DNA of 64,000 nucleotides, taken from contig NZ_JAEKFI010000001.1 of NCBI RefSeq assembly GCF_016650635.1, positions 186,001 through 250,000 on the forward strand. Reading direction: 5' to 3'. Both the position numbers and the translations under genes were made by a program. Positions 27,582 to 35,998 of the stretch are shown piece after piece. The stretch comes from Pseudomonas sp. TH43. GTDB taxonomy: Bacteria > Pseudomonadota > Gammaproteobacteria > Pseudomonadales > Pseudomonadaceae. The notes beneath the pieces were generated by a model. It was not told where the DNA came from. It was given only the letters and a program-made list of their open reading frames with translations, and searched no databases. Every line of letters starts with the position of its first letter. Position 1 is the first letter of the stretch.

Positions 27582-29080
27582 GGTCTGCCTTCCTGAAGCA
27601 ACGGATTACTTGCCCCCATATAAGTTGGAACACCGCGCAGTACGCCCTGGAAAGCCTCCAGCGGTTCACCGATGGTCATGCCTTGAGCCGAAATACGATA
27701 TTCACGAATCGTCGACTCGTGGCTGCCGGTGCGTTTTTTGATGATGGAAATCGCCCGGCGGACTTTGCCGAGGGCTTCGAAGTAGCGCAACAGGATCACC
27801 GTGTCGGCCAGATAAGTGATGTCCACGGGAGCCTGCATATCGCCGACCAGACCATGTTGGGCAACGGTCATGAACGTCGCTGCGCCTTTGCGGTTGAGGT
27901 ACAGCAACAATTCGTGCATGTGCAGTACCAGCGCGTTTTCCTCGGGCATCGCTGCCTGATAACCGTTGATGCTGTCGATGACGACGGTTTTGATGTCGCC
28001 CTCATCGACGCAGCGGCGCACGCGGTGGGAGAACTCGCCGGGCGACAACTCTGCAGCGTCTACTTGCTCGATCAGCAGGTTGCCGGTGGCCTGCAAGGCC
28101 TTGAGGTCGATACCGATGTTTTTCATGCGTTCGAACAGCAGGCCCAATTCCTCATCGAAGATGAACAGCGCGGCTTTTTCACCACGGGCAACCGCTGAAG
28201 CCGCGAAAATCATCGAAATCAACGATTTGCCGGTGCCTGCAGGGCCGAGAATCAGCGTGCTCGAACCGGTTTCGATGCCGCCACCGAGCAGTGCATCCAT
28301 TTCTTTGATGCCACTGGTCAATTGCAGACGTGAATAATCGCCGCGATGCTCTGCGGCCACCAGCCTCGGGAACACGTGCACGCCGTCGCCCATGATGGTG
28401 AAGTCATGGAAACCACCGCGGTATTTCTGCCCACGATATTTGACCACCCGCACACGACGTCGCTCGGCACCGTAGTTGGGCGTCAACTCCTCAAGGCGAA
28501 TGACCCCGTGCGCTACGCTGTGCACGGTTTTATCGAGGGATTCGGTGGTGAGGTCATCGAGTAGCAGTACCGTGGCGTCATAGCGCACAAAGTAGTGCTT
28601 GATCGCCAGGATCTGTCGGCGATAACGCAGAGAACTTTGCGCCAGCAGGCGGATTTCGGAGAGGCTATCGAGGACCACGCGTGTGGGTTTGAAACGTTCG
28701 ACCACTTCGAAGATCTGTTTGGTCGCTTCGCCCAGTTCCAGGTCGGATGAATACAAAAGACTCTGCTGATGCTCGGCGTTGAGCAGGCTCTCTGGTGGGG
28801 TCAACTCGAAGATTTCGATGTTGTCACCCAGCTCCCAGCCATGGGAAAGCGCGCCTTGGCGCAATTCACGTTCGGTTTCCGACAGCGTGATGTACAACGA
28901 GCGTTCGCCGGCTCGCGCGCCGGCCATCAGAAAATGCAAAGCGACCGTGGTTTTGCCGGTTCCGGGCTCACCCTCCAGCAGAAAAACATGACCGCGAGAC
29001 AAGCCACCGGCAAGGATGTCGTCCAGACCGACAACACCGGTAGCGGCTTTCGCACTGATCAACTCGTTAGATGTAGACAA
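27578..29080 (-). CDS. kaiC: KaiC-like double-domain ATPase
   Basis: The 500-residue product has two RecA-like KaiC domains with Walker A GEPGTGKT (about 37-44) and GPAGTGKS (about 279-286). The second domain keeps the Glu pair (FIFDEELGLL), while the first has LSETER, where cyanobacterial KaiC has two Glu. At the autophosphorylation site of KaiC (Ser-Thr before I-T-D) this protein reads ITYLAD, so Ser becomes Thr and Thr becomes Tyr. No KaiA or KaiB gene is nearby. The TTG at 29080 has AGAGGG six bases ahead, unlike ATG 29095, which has none. It is coupled to a hybrid kinase and is likely a signalling ATPase, not a clock by itself. Confidence 0.93.
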   Translation of the reverse strand: MSTSNELISAKAATGVVGLDDILAGGLSRGHVFLLEGEPGTGKTTVALHFLMAGARAGERSLYITLSETERELRQGALSHGWELGDNIEIFELTPPESLLNAEHQQSLLYSSDLELGEATKQIFEVVERFKPTRVVLDSLSEIRLLAQSSLRYRRQILAIKHYFVRYDATVLLLDDLTTESLDKTVHSVAHGVIRLEELTPNYGAERRRVRVVKYRGQKYRGGFHDFTIMGDGVHVFPRLVAAEHRGDYSRLQLTSGIKEMDALLGGGIETGSSTLILGPAGTGKSLISMIFAASAVARGEKAALFIFDEELGLLFERMKNIGIDLKALQATGNLLIEQVDAAELSPGEFSHRVRRCVDEGDIKTVVIDSINGYQAAMPEENALVLHMHELLLYLNRKGAATFMTVAQHGLVGDMQAPVDITYLADTVILLRYFEALGKVRRAISIIKKRTGSHESTIREYRISAQGMTIGEPLEAFQGVLRGVPTYMGASNPLLQEGRP

Positions 29081-29265
29081 AAAATGCCCTCTCATGACTA
29101 GGGGAATCGAGGCGGCTGACTGAAACAGACGGCCTGATTACTTGACCTGCGGGCGTGATGGCAGTTCCACATTTTCTTGCGGGATGTGTCGAAGGGACGC
29201 ACAAAATCAATGTGAGCAGGGTTTCTTGGGGGGGGGATTCGGCGAAACATGCTCCGGCCTCTTAT

Positions 29266-29310
29266 GGGGCCTGCTACGCAGGCCGACGGGGATAAATCCC
29301 CTCGCCACAG
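29266..29310. repeat. Third-family REP element (TGTGGCGAGGGGATTTATCC)
   Basis: Read on the minus strand, this is the P. fluorescens-type element CTGTGGCGAGGGGATTTATC continuing into a GCCTGCGTAGCAGGC hairpin. It lies just after the TPR gene stop (29312) and can serve as its terminator. A nine-G run lies close by at 29228-29236. Confidence 0.75.
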
Positions 29311-29311
29311 G

Positions 29312-30367
29312 TCAGAGGCCTTGTTGCAGGGCCGGGTCGTCTGGATTCATTTGCTCAAGTTGCGCCAACAGGATCTGCACATTCTGCAACTGCCCGCTTT
29401 CTTTCCAGTAATTGATCAGCAGCACCCGTGCCTTGCGGTCAGCGGGGTGGCGCTGGACGATTTCCTGTAGTTGTTTCTGCGCTGCTTCCAGTTCTTCGGC
29501 GCCATGCAGTGTGGTGGCGAGGTCGTAGCGATAATCCTTGTTGTCCGGCTCCAGTTCGACCGCTTTCGACAATCCGAGCAGCGCGTATTCGCGTTGACCG
29601 TGGTGCAACAGCCAAAGGCCCAGGGCGTGTTGCAGATAGGCCGAATCGGGTTGCGCCTTCAGCTGTTGGGCGAGTAATTGGCGGGCGGCATCGCTCTGGC
29701 CCAGACGATCGAGCACATCGATCTGCATGACCAGCGCCGACAAGTTACCCGGCGCCAATCGCAGGGTGTTTTCCAGTGCGTCCTGGGCCTGTTTCAGTTC
29801 GGCATTGTGCAAATGCAGGCGCGCCAGTTGCGCGTAGGTTTCAGCGCTTGGTGGCTGGCCTTTGAGCACCTGTTCCCAGGCATCGATGCCTTGCTGCAAT
29901 GGGCCGAAATACAAACCTAACTCATCCGGCGTCAGGCCAAGCAGGGCGTTAATGGCGGCGAAACGTACGGCTTGATCCTCATCATCGAGCAACGGCCCGA
30001 GCAACAGACTGCGTTGGCCGCCGGGCACGAGGCCAACCACACTCTTGATCGCCGCCAGACGCACTTCCGGGGCCTCGTTCTGCAGGTCGGCGTCAGCCAG
30101 CTTCAGCGCCTGCGGGCTCGGGTAGTTGGGCAACTCGGCATGCAGCCAGACGCGGCGCTTGACCGACAGATCCGGACGCCCCAATTGTTGATACAACTGA
30201 CGCGCCGCGCCAGGCTGGCCGGCACGAGCGGCAGCCAACGCCTCGCTGTAACCATGCTTGATCGCTTCGGGCACCACAGGAGCGCTGGTGCGCAGCGACA
30301 GCCAGGCGACGAGGATGACGAGTATCAGGCCAAGGCTGATAAGCAAGTAGCGGCGGGACTGATGCAT
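29312..30367 (-). CDS. Membrane-anchored TPR-repeat protein
   Basis: The 351-residue product has one N-terminal membrane helix (LLISLGLILVILVAWLSL), then a helical domain with HEAT-like segments (EVRLAAIKSVVGL, QAVRFAAINALLG), and from about residue 160 at least four tetratricopeptide units (AETYAQLARLHLHNAELKQA, YLQHALGLWLLHHGQREYA, KDYRYDLATTLHGAEELEA). It is probably a periplasm-facing scaffold. No enzyme motif is visible. It lies upstream of the KaiC-like gene on the same strand, with a REP element between, so shared transcription is uncertain. Confidence 0.82.
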   Translation of the reverse strand: MHQSRRYLLISLGLILVILVAWLSLRTSAPVVPEAIKHGYSEALAAARAGQPGAARQLYQQLGRPDLSVKRRVWLHAELPNYPSPQALKLADADLQNEAPEVRLAAIKSVVGLVPGGQRSLLLGPLLDDEDQAVRFAAINALLGLTPDELGLYFGPLQQGIDAWEQVLKGQPPSAETYAQLARLHLHNAELKQAQDALENTLRLAPGNLSALVMQIDVLDRLGQSDAARQLLAQQLKAQPDSAYLQHALGLWLLHHGQREYALLGLSKAVELEPDNKDYRYDLATTLHGAEELEAAQKQLQEIVQRHPADRKARVLLINYWKESGQLQNVQILLAQLEQMNPDDPALQQGL

Positions 30368-30524
30368 GCAGGGTTCCGAAAGCAGGCGTACTTGAGCAGA
30401 ACGGCAAGCTTCGGTCAGCTCGCGCCTTGAGTCAAACCCATTGCCTGCGAATCGCCCTACAAGTCGCGTCGACTTCGTAACCCGTCAGGCTTGCGATGCA
30501 GTGTCTACGCTTGCAGGAGTTGCT

Positions 30525-32675
30525 TTGACGAGTATGCCCATGCAAGCCCTGTTCATTTATTTCAAAGCGGTGATCCATCCCGGTCAGGCGGTGTTGCTGT
30601 TTGCCTTGCGCACCATCGTCGCTGGGTTGTTGACCCTGTATCTGGCGTTTCTGTTTGATCTCGACCAGCCCAAGTGGTCGATCATGGCGGTGGTCATCGT
30701 CAGCCAACCGTTGGCCGGCATGGCCCTGGCGCGCAGTTTTGGTCAGGTGATCGGTACCACCCTCGGTGCTGCGGTGGCAGTAGTGATCATGGCGATTTTC
30801 CCGCAGGCGCCGTTGCCATTCATCACCACCCTGGCGTTGTGGCTGGCGCTGTGCACGGCGGGCGGGACGTTGCTGCGCTATACCAGCTCACAGGCGTTCG
30901 TGCTCAGTGGTTACACCGCTGTGGTGGTAGCGTTGCTGGCGATTCCGGATCAGGACGGCACCTTTCTGCTGGCCGTCACGCGTGTGACCGAAACGTTGCT
31001 GGCAGTGGCTTGCGTCTGTGTGGTCAGCCTGCTGACGGCGCGGCCCGAAGCGGTGGCCAAGGGTTACTTTGCCAAGGTCGATCAGGTGATCAAACTGGTC
31101 GCCCGTCATGCCGCAGCAGTAATCCGCACGGAAGAGAGCGAGGCCGATTTCCAGCGTCGACAAATGCAATTGCTTGGCGAGATCAGAGCGCTCGAGGGGC
31201 TGCGCCGTCATCTGTATTTCGATGCGCCGCGCTTGCGCAGTGCCAATAATCTGGTGCTGCTGTTGGGTAATCAGTTGATGTTACTGACCTCGAGGTTGAC
31301 CGCATTGCGTCACCAGCGGCAGCTGCTCACCGAGCGTTGGGAGGGCGACTTGCCATTGGAGGTCCAGCAACTGCGCGCTGAAGAGCTGGCATTTCTCGAC
31401 CAATTGGCAGAGCAGGGCCGTTCTTTGTCTGCCGACACCCGCCACGGCTTTGTCACTCTGCAGCATGAGTTCGAGGCGCTGGCCTACAAGGCCGAACAAC
31501 TGACTGAAGACATGAGTGCCACGTTGCGCTCCCTGGCCTGGGCGTTGCGTTGGGAACAGGCGAGGTTGTTACAACAACTGGAGCAGATCCTTGAACTGAG
31601 CGATGCCATTCAGGAAGGGCGCGAGGCCAGTTGCCTCTACCGTGGTCAGGCCAGTCCTTTGCATCTGGACTTCACTTTGGCATCGATGAACGCGATCCGC
31701 GCCTTTACCGCGCTGTTGGTGGCGGGGCTGATCTGGATAGAAACTGCCTGGGACGGCGCGCGCGGCGGGATGATTCTGGTGGGTATCCTCTGTTCGTTGA
31801 TGGCGACGTTTCCGCGACCGTTAATGGCCGCGCAGAGTTACGCTCGCGGGCTGGGGTTGGCACTGCTGGTGTCGGCGGTTTATCAATTCATGCTGGTACC
31901 GGCCGTCAATGATTTCGAATGGCTGGCCTTGCTGCTCGCCCCCTTGCTTTATGTGATTGCAGTCGGTCTGGCGAGCCCGGCGACGGCAGGGATCGGCATG
32001 GGCCTTGGTTTGTCGAGCTTTCTGATGCTCGGCCCGCAGAATATCGGTACCGGGCAGAACACTGCGATTCAATGGTTCGAGTTCGCCGGTGCCTATGTCA
32101 GCGCAGCGATGCTTGCCCTGATCGTTTATGCGTGGATCTTTCCGTTTCGTCCGGCGTGGCGAATTCGGCGTTTATATAAAGAGGCTCGCGAACAGGTGTA
32201 TGAGCTGACCAAAACGCCTGCAACCGATGAGCAACAGTTTGCCTTTGAAAGCCGCATGGTGGATCGCCTGACCAGCATGCTGGGCCTGCTGCCCGCAGTG
32301 AATGATCGGGCGATGCAGCAACTGTATGAAATCAGTCTCGCCTGTGTCGCGCTGGGTGTGGCGATGCATCAATTGCGGCAGCAGGCACACAACAATCAGT
32401 TGCTCACGGATGCGTTCAGTCAACGGTTGTCCAAGGCACTGCGCAAGACCGGACGCTTTGTTGCGGGGCGCCCGGAGGTGCAACTGGCGCCGTTGCTGGA
32501 CGCCTTGCATGCATTGGGCGATGAACTGGACGCGCTGCATGTCGCCACTCACGAGCATTTATGGTCGGTGTTTCGTATGCGCGTAGCCTTGCTGATTGTC
32601 GTGTCATTCCTGGAACGCCACGGCGACGATCTACAACGCGCAACACCACAGGGAGAGCCAGCCCTTGCCCATTGA
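30525..32675 (+). CDS. FUSC-family inner-membrane efflux protein (AaeB-like)
   Basis: The 716-residue product has the FUSC architecture: a first block of about six membrane helices (residues 15-180; PKWSIMAVVIVSQPLAGMAL is typical), a cytosolic helical region, a second block (about 415-560) and a C-terminal soluble part. With the next two genes it forms the AaeB/AaeX/AaeA type pump for aromatic acids or similar organic acids. The open frame begins at 30441, but TTG 30525 (MTSMPMQALFIYFKA) has GGAG five bases before it and fits the family start, so I use it; ATG 30534 is the alternative. Confidence 0.88.
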   Translation: MTSMPMQALFIYFKAVIHPGQAVLLFALRTIVAGLLTLYLAFLFDLDQPKWSIMAVVIVSQPLAGMALARSFGQVIGTTLGAAVAVVIMAIFPQAPLPFITTLALWLALCTAGGTLLRYTSSQAFVLSGYTAVVVALLAIPDQDGTFLLAVTRVTETLLAVACVCVVSLLTARPEAVAKGYFAKVDQVIKLVARHAAAVIRTEESEADFQRRQMQLLGEIRALEGLRRHLYFDAPRLRSANNLVLLLGNQLMLLTSRLTALRHQRQLLTERWEGDLPLEVQQLRAEELAFLDQLAEQGRSLSADTRHGFVTLQHEFEALAYKAEQLTEDMSATLRSLAWALRWEQARLLQQLEQILELSDAIQEGREASCLYRGQASPLHLDFTLASMNAIRAFTALLVAGLIWIETAWDGARGGMILVGILCSLMATFPRPLMAAQSYARGLGLALLVSAVYQFMLVPAVNDFEWLALLLAPLLYVIAVGLASPATAGIGMGLGLSSFLMLGPQNIGTGQNTAIQWFEFAGAYVSAAMLALIVYAWIFPFRPAWRIRRLYKEAREQVYELTKTPATDEQQFAFESRMVDRLTSMLGLLPAVNDRAMQQLYEISLACVALGVAMHQLRQQAHNNQLLTDAFSQRLSKALRKTGRFVAGRPEVQLAPLLDALHALGDELDALHVATHEHLWSVFRMRVALLIVVSFLERHGDDLQRATPQGEPALAH

Positions 32676-32865
32676 TTTCGAGGTGGGTGGCGTTTATCTG
32701 CCGCCGATTGCCCAGGCCTTGTTGCTGGCGATACCGATATTTCTTGTGCTCGACTGGTTGTTGCGGCGGCTGGGTGTGCTGCGGCTGGTCTGGCATGAAG
32801 CCCTGTTCGAAGGTGCCTTGTATGCCTGCGTCTGTGCCGCACTGATTTTGCTGATGGGAGCCTGA
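32665..32865 (+). CDS. DUF1656 small membrane protein (AaeX-like)
   Basis: The 66-residue product has two membrane helices (LPPIAQALLLAIPIFLVLDW and YACVCAALILLMGA) and the family order FEVGGVYLPP at its start. It is the small subunit found between FUSC and HlyD genes in such pumps. The TTG start at 32665 overlaps the FUSC stop by 11 bases and has GGGAG nine bases before it. Longer frames in the same phase run into the FUSC gene and lack a ribosome site. Confidence 0.85.
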   Translation: MPIDFEVGGVYLPPIAQALLLAIPIFLVLDWLLRRLGVLRLVWHEALFEGALYACVCAALILLMGA

Positions 32866-32869
32866 TGCC

Positions 32870-33835
32870 TTGAAAGTGTTATTCGCTCGATTGATGACGC
32901 TGGCGGTGGTGATTCTCGCCATTGTGCTCGGCTGGTTTGCCTGGGAGCACTACACCCGCGCGCCGTGGACCCGCGATGCCCGGGTGAGGGCGGATGTGGT
33001 GACGCTGTCGGCCGATGTGTCTGGACGCATCATCAGCCTCGCGGTGCAAGACAACCAGCATGTCGACAAAGGCCAATTGTTGATGGAGATCGACCCGGCG
33101 CGCTACACGTTGGCCGTCGAGCATGCGCGGCGTTCGGTTGAAGTGGCCAAGGCAACCTTGGGGCAGTCGCAAGCTGCCATCGTGGCCAGCGAAGCGTTGC
33201 TCAAACAACGCCAAAGCGAAGAGCGTCGTCGCCGTACGCTCAAACAGGGCTTTGCGATTTCAGGCGAAGAATGGGAGAAATCCAGCACCGATGTGGCGGT
33301 GGCGCAGGCCGATTTGCTGCGCAATCAGGCGAATCTGGGGCTGGCCGAAGCCAACGTGCAATTGGCGATTGCCGCGCAGACCCAGGCCGAGCTGGATTTG
33401 CAGCGTACCCGAGTCGAATCACCGGTCAGCGGCTACGTGACCAACCTGCTGACACGCGAGGGCGATTACGCCGTGAGCGGCGGAGCCTTATTGGCGCTGG
33501 TCGACAGCGATTCGTTCTACATCAGCGGTTATTTTGAAGAAACCAAACTGCCGCGCATCGAGGAGGGGGATCGGGTGCGGATTCAATTGATGAGCGGAGA
33601 AACCTTCGGCGGGACGGTGCAGAGCATTGCTTTCGCCATCGCCGACCGCGAAAACGCGCCGGGCAGTCGGCTACTGGCCAATATCAACCCGAGTTACACC
33701 TGGGTAAAACTGGCGCAGCGGGTGCCGGTGCGCATTGATATCGATACTGACTATGCTGGCAAAAACCGCTTGCGCGCCGGGACGACAGCGACCGTTACCG
33801 TGTTGGAAGACAAGAAATCCGGGGATCAACACTGA
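32870..33835 (+). CDS. HlyD/AaeA-type membrane fusion protein
   Basis: The 321-residue adaptor has one N-terminal membrane helix (LMTLAVVILAIVLGWFAW), a lipoyl-like half motif (VSGRIISLAVQDNQHVDKGQ), a coiled-coil hairpin and the second half motif (TRVESPVSGYVTNLLTREGD), then a beta-barrel domain. It links the FUSC protein to the outer membrane. TTG 32870, with GGGAG nine bases upstream, is the only sensible start. It follows the DUF1656 gene by four bases. Confidence 0.92.
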   Translation: MKVLFARLMTLAVVILAIVLGWFAWEHYTRAPWTRDARVRADVVTLSADVSGRIISLAVQDNQHVDKGQLLMEIDPARYTLAVEHARRSVEVAKATLGQSQAAIVASEALLKQRQSEERRRRTLKQGFAISGEEWEKSSTDVAVAQADLLRNQANLGLAEANVQLAIAAQTQAELDLQRTRVESPVSGYVTNLLTREGDYAVSGGALLALVDSDSFYISGYFEETKLPRIEEGDRVRIQLMSGETFGGTVQSIAFAIADRENAPGSRLLANINPSYTWVKLAQRVPVRIDIDTDYAGKNRLRAGTTATVTVLEDKKSGDQH

Positions 33836-33837
33836 TC

Positions 33838-33871
33838 CTATGTGGGCGCGAGCCAGCTCGCGCCCACATAG
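33838..33871. terminator. Perfect 16-bp palindromic stem after the efflux operon
   Basis: CTATGTGGGCGCGAGC and GCTCGCGCCCACATAG pair perfectly around CA, two bases after the HlyD stop. Its core (GTGGGCGCGAGC) is a relative of the REP families seen elsewhere here. Placed between convergent genes, it is a likely bidirectional transcription stop. Confidence 0.75.
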
Positions 33872-33930
33872 GGTCTCATTCAATTTCGCCAAACCAAGGT
33901 GCTTGGCCATCCTGCGCTCAACCTTTGCGA

Positions 33931-34605
33931 TTACCGGATAAAGGCCTGCAGGTCGCTGGTCAGCTTGCCGATCGCAGCCTTGAAGTCATTGGCGGTAATT
34001 TTCTGGCTGGCATTCTCCAGAGTGCCGCCGAAGACTTTGCGCACCACTTTGGCCACGGTCTGGTTGTATTGGGTGTCGATCAACTCGGCCTCGATGAACA
34101 GCGTTGTATCTTGATCGCGATGTCCGGTTGCGGCGGAAACGCCGCCCACCACCGCCGCGACCGGGATCACTTCATACCACTTCATGCCCTCGTTTTCGGC
34201 ATTCACCCCGGTGATCGCTGCCCGCAGGATCAGGGTTCTTGAGCCTTTTGGGACGAACTGCGTATTCGTCACCACCCGATATTTCTGGTTGAGGACGCCC
34301 ACGGCTTGTTGGGTCATGTAGACCTGAAGTTCGCTGAGCGTCTGGCGGTTGACCCGTTCGTTTGGCTGCGGCGCCGGGTACAACTGCAGTTTGTCGAACA
34401 CCACGGTGTCGTAGGCATTCGGATTCCAGGACGGGCTGACCCAGCGCATGGCTTTTTCGCCACTGGTGGTGGTCACTTCCTGCAGGTTGTTGTAGTTGGG
34501 CAGGAAGCCCGAGTACTGCGCGCGCTCGGTGACTTTGGACGTACAACCACACAACAGCAGGCTGGCAAGCGCGGTGCTGACGAACAATTTCCGGGACAGG
34601 CTCAT
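33931..34605 (-). CDS. DUF3313-type lipoprotein
   Basis: The 224-residue product has a lipoprotein signal with lipobox LLLCGC and the DUF3313 hallmark YSGFLPNYNNLQE early in the mature part. It continues with FDKLQLYPAPQPNERV and a C-terminal AELIDTQYNQTVAKVVRK. Function of the family is unknown; it sits in the envelope. ATG 34605 has AAGGAG 11 bases before it. It follows the FadL-like channel by 45 bases on the same strand. Confidence 0.85.
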   Translation of the reverse strand: MSLSRKLFVSTALASLLLCGCTSKVTERAQYSGFLPNYNNLQEVTTTSGEKAMRWVSPSWNPNAYDTVVFDKLQLYPAPQPNERVNRQTLSELQVYMTQQAVGVLNQKYRVVTNTQFVPKGSRTLILRAAITGVNAENEGMKWYEVIPVAAVVGGVSAATGHRDQDTTLFIEAELIDTQYNQTVAKVVRKVFGGTLENASQKITANDFKAAIGKLTSDLQAFIR

Positions 34606-34650
34606 AGTGCTGTGTACTCCTTGGGGGGGTGATTGGCCTTTCAGTAGCGT

Positions 34651-35919
34651 TCAGAAACGCCAGGTCATGTTGCCGGTCAGCGCTTGAATCCAGGCGTTGT
34701 CGAACTGACCGGAAGTTCGGGTGCCCGACGTCGATTTGCTTTGATCCACCGGCATGTCGCCCAGCCAGACCAAAGCCCAGCTGACGTTAATGTCGGTGTC
34801 TTTGTTCAACGCGTAAGTAGCCCCGGTCGCCAGGCGCCAGGACTCGCCCATGGGGGCGGTGAACGTGCGGTTGCTGTCGGAGACTGCACTGCTGTCGTAA
34901 GCGACGCCGACGTTCCATAACAGGACCGGCGTGGCCTGATACTGCGCGCCGAGGGCCAGTTGCCAGGTGTCCTTGTAATGCGCATTGACCGTAGTCGATT
35001 GCGCACCCGCCGCCGTGGTATCGACCTGCACTGCCACGTCGCCGAACTCGGACCAGTCCTGCCAGTTGGCCGATGCCAGCAATGCCCACTGCGGATCGAG
35101 TTGCTGAAACAGGCTCAATGTCACGGTTTGCGGTACTTGCATGTCGAGTTGGGTGTTGAGGCCGTCAAGCCGTCGCAACGCCGGGCCATTGCCATGAACA
35201 TTCAGGTGATCTTCAAAATCCAGATCGACCTTGCTGGTGTAGGCCAGACCGATTCGCGTGCCGACTTGTGGGGCGTAGATCACGCCGAGGTTTGCCCCGT
35301 AGCCCCAGGTGGTGTCCTCGTATTTGAAATAGCCGTCGCTACGATCGGTCAGGCCCAGCGGAGAGCGATCAATGGCGGCCTGATCTTGCAGCATCCCGTA
35401 CATGGCTTTGACGCCCAGGCCCACCGACCATTGCTCGTTGAACCGATAGGCCACGCTGGGCACCAGCGAGAGCCCGGCAAGGCTGACGTTCTGCGCGAAG
35501 TAACGCCCGGACCAATCGTTGTTGTAATTGGCTGCCAATCCGAAATCGCCATAGGAGCCGAAACCGACACTCCAGTGATCATCCAATTGATGGCTGATAA
35601 AAAAACTGCCGCCCGGGATCGGGTCGAGGGCGTTGCCGCTGCCTCTGCCTGTTCCGTTGGTTTCGGCGTCGCGGTCAAACGTCAGGTTGCCGTAAAGCAC
35701 CTGCAAACCGCCGGTGATCTGCGTGCCCGGCAGATAACTGAGGCCGGCCGGGTTGCTCGCTATTGTCGACGGCCCTTGGGCGCGGGCGGCAGCGCCGGCG
35801 TTGGCCAGCCCGGCATTGTCGCTGCCAACTTCATAGAGAATGATGCCGCCCGCCCAAACGGGCTGGCAGCAAAGGGTGGCCAGGGTAAAAGCGGGCAGGG
35901 TGCGCATGTTGACAGGCAT
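34651..35919 (-). CDS. FadL/TodX-family outer-membrane transporter
   Basis: The 422-residue product has a signal peptide (TLATLCCQPVWAGG), the FadL-type N-terminal plug (SDNAGLANAGAAARAQGPST then SNPAGLSYLPG) and a barrel ending in NMTWRF. FadL channels admit hydrophobic compounds through the outer membrane. ATG 35919 has GGGG seven bases ahead. It lies 79 bases downstream of the sulfatase and may import the hydrophobic alcohol released by it or the sulfate ester itself; that link is inference. Confidence 0.88.
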   Translation of the reverse strand: MPVNMRTLPAFTLATLCCQPVWAGGIILYEVGSDNAGLANAGAAARAQGPSTIASNPAGLSYLPGTQITGGLQVLYGNLTFDRDAETNGTGRGSGNALDPIPGGSFFISHQLDDHWSVGFGSYGDFGLAANYNNDWSGRYFAQNVSLAGLSLVPSVAYRFNEQWSVGLGVKAMYGMLQDQAAIDRSPLGLTDRSDGYFKYEDTTWGYGANLGVIYAPQVGTRIGLAYTSKVDLDFEDHLNVHGNGPALRRLDGLNTQLDMQVPQTVTLSLFQQLDPQWALLASANWQDWSEFGDVAVQVDTTAAGAQSTTVNAHYKDTWQLALGAQYQATPVLLWNVGVAYDSSAVSDSNRTFTAPMGESWRLATGATYALNKDTDINVSWALVWLGDMPVDQSKSTSGTRTSGQFDNAWIQALTGNMTWRF

Positions 35920-35998
35920 ATGAATTCCCCTTTACCTCAAAAAACCTGCAGCGAAAGGGCGGGTCGGCTGACTTCAACCACCCCCGCCCATGCTGCGG

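Noticed and set aside
29228..29236. Run of nine G as a possible phase-variation tract
   Set aside because: It lies between genes, not inside a reading frame or a recognisable promoter spacer, so phase variation is not supported.
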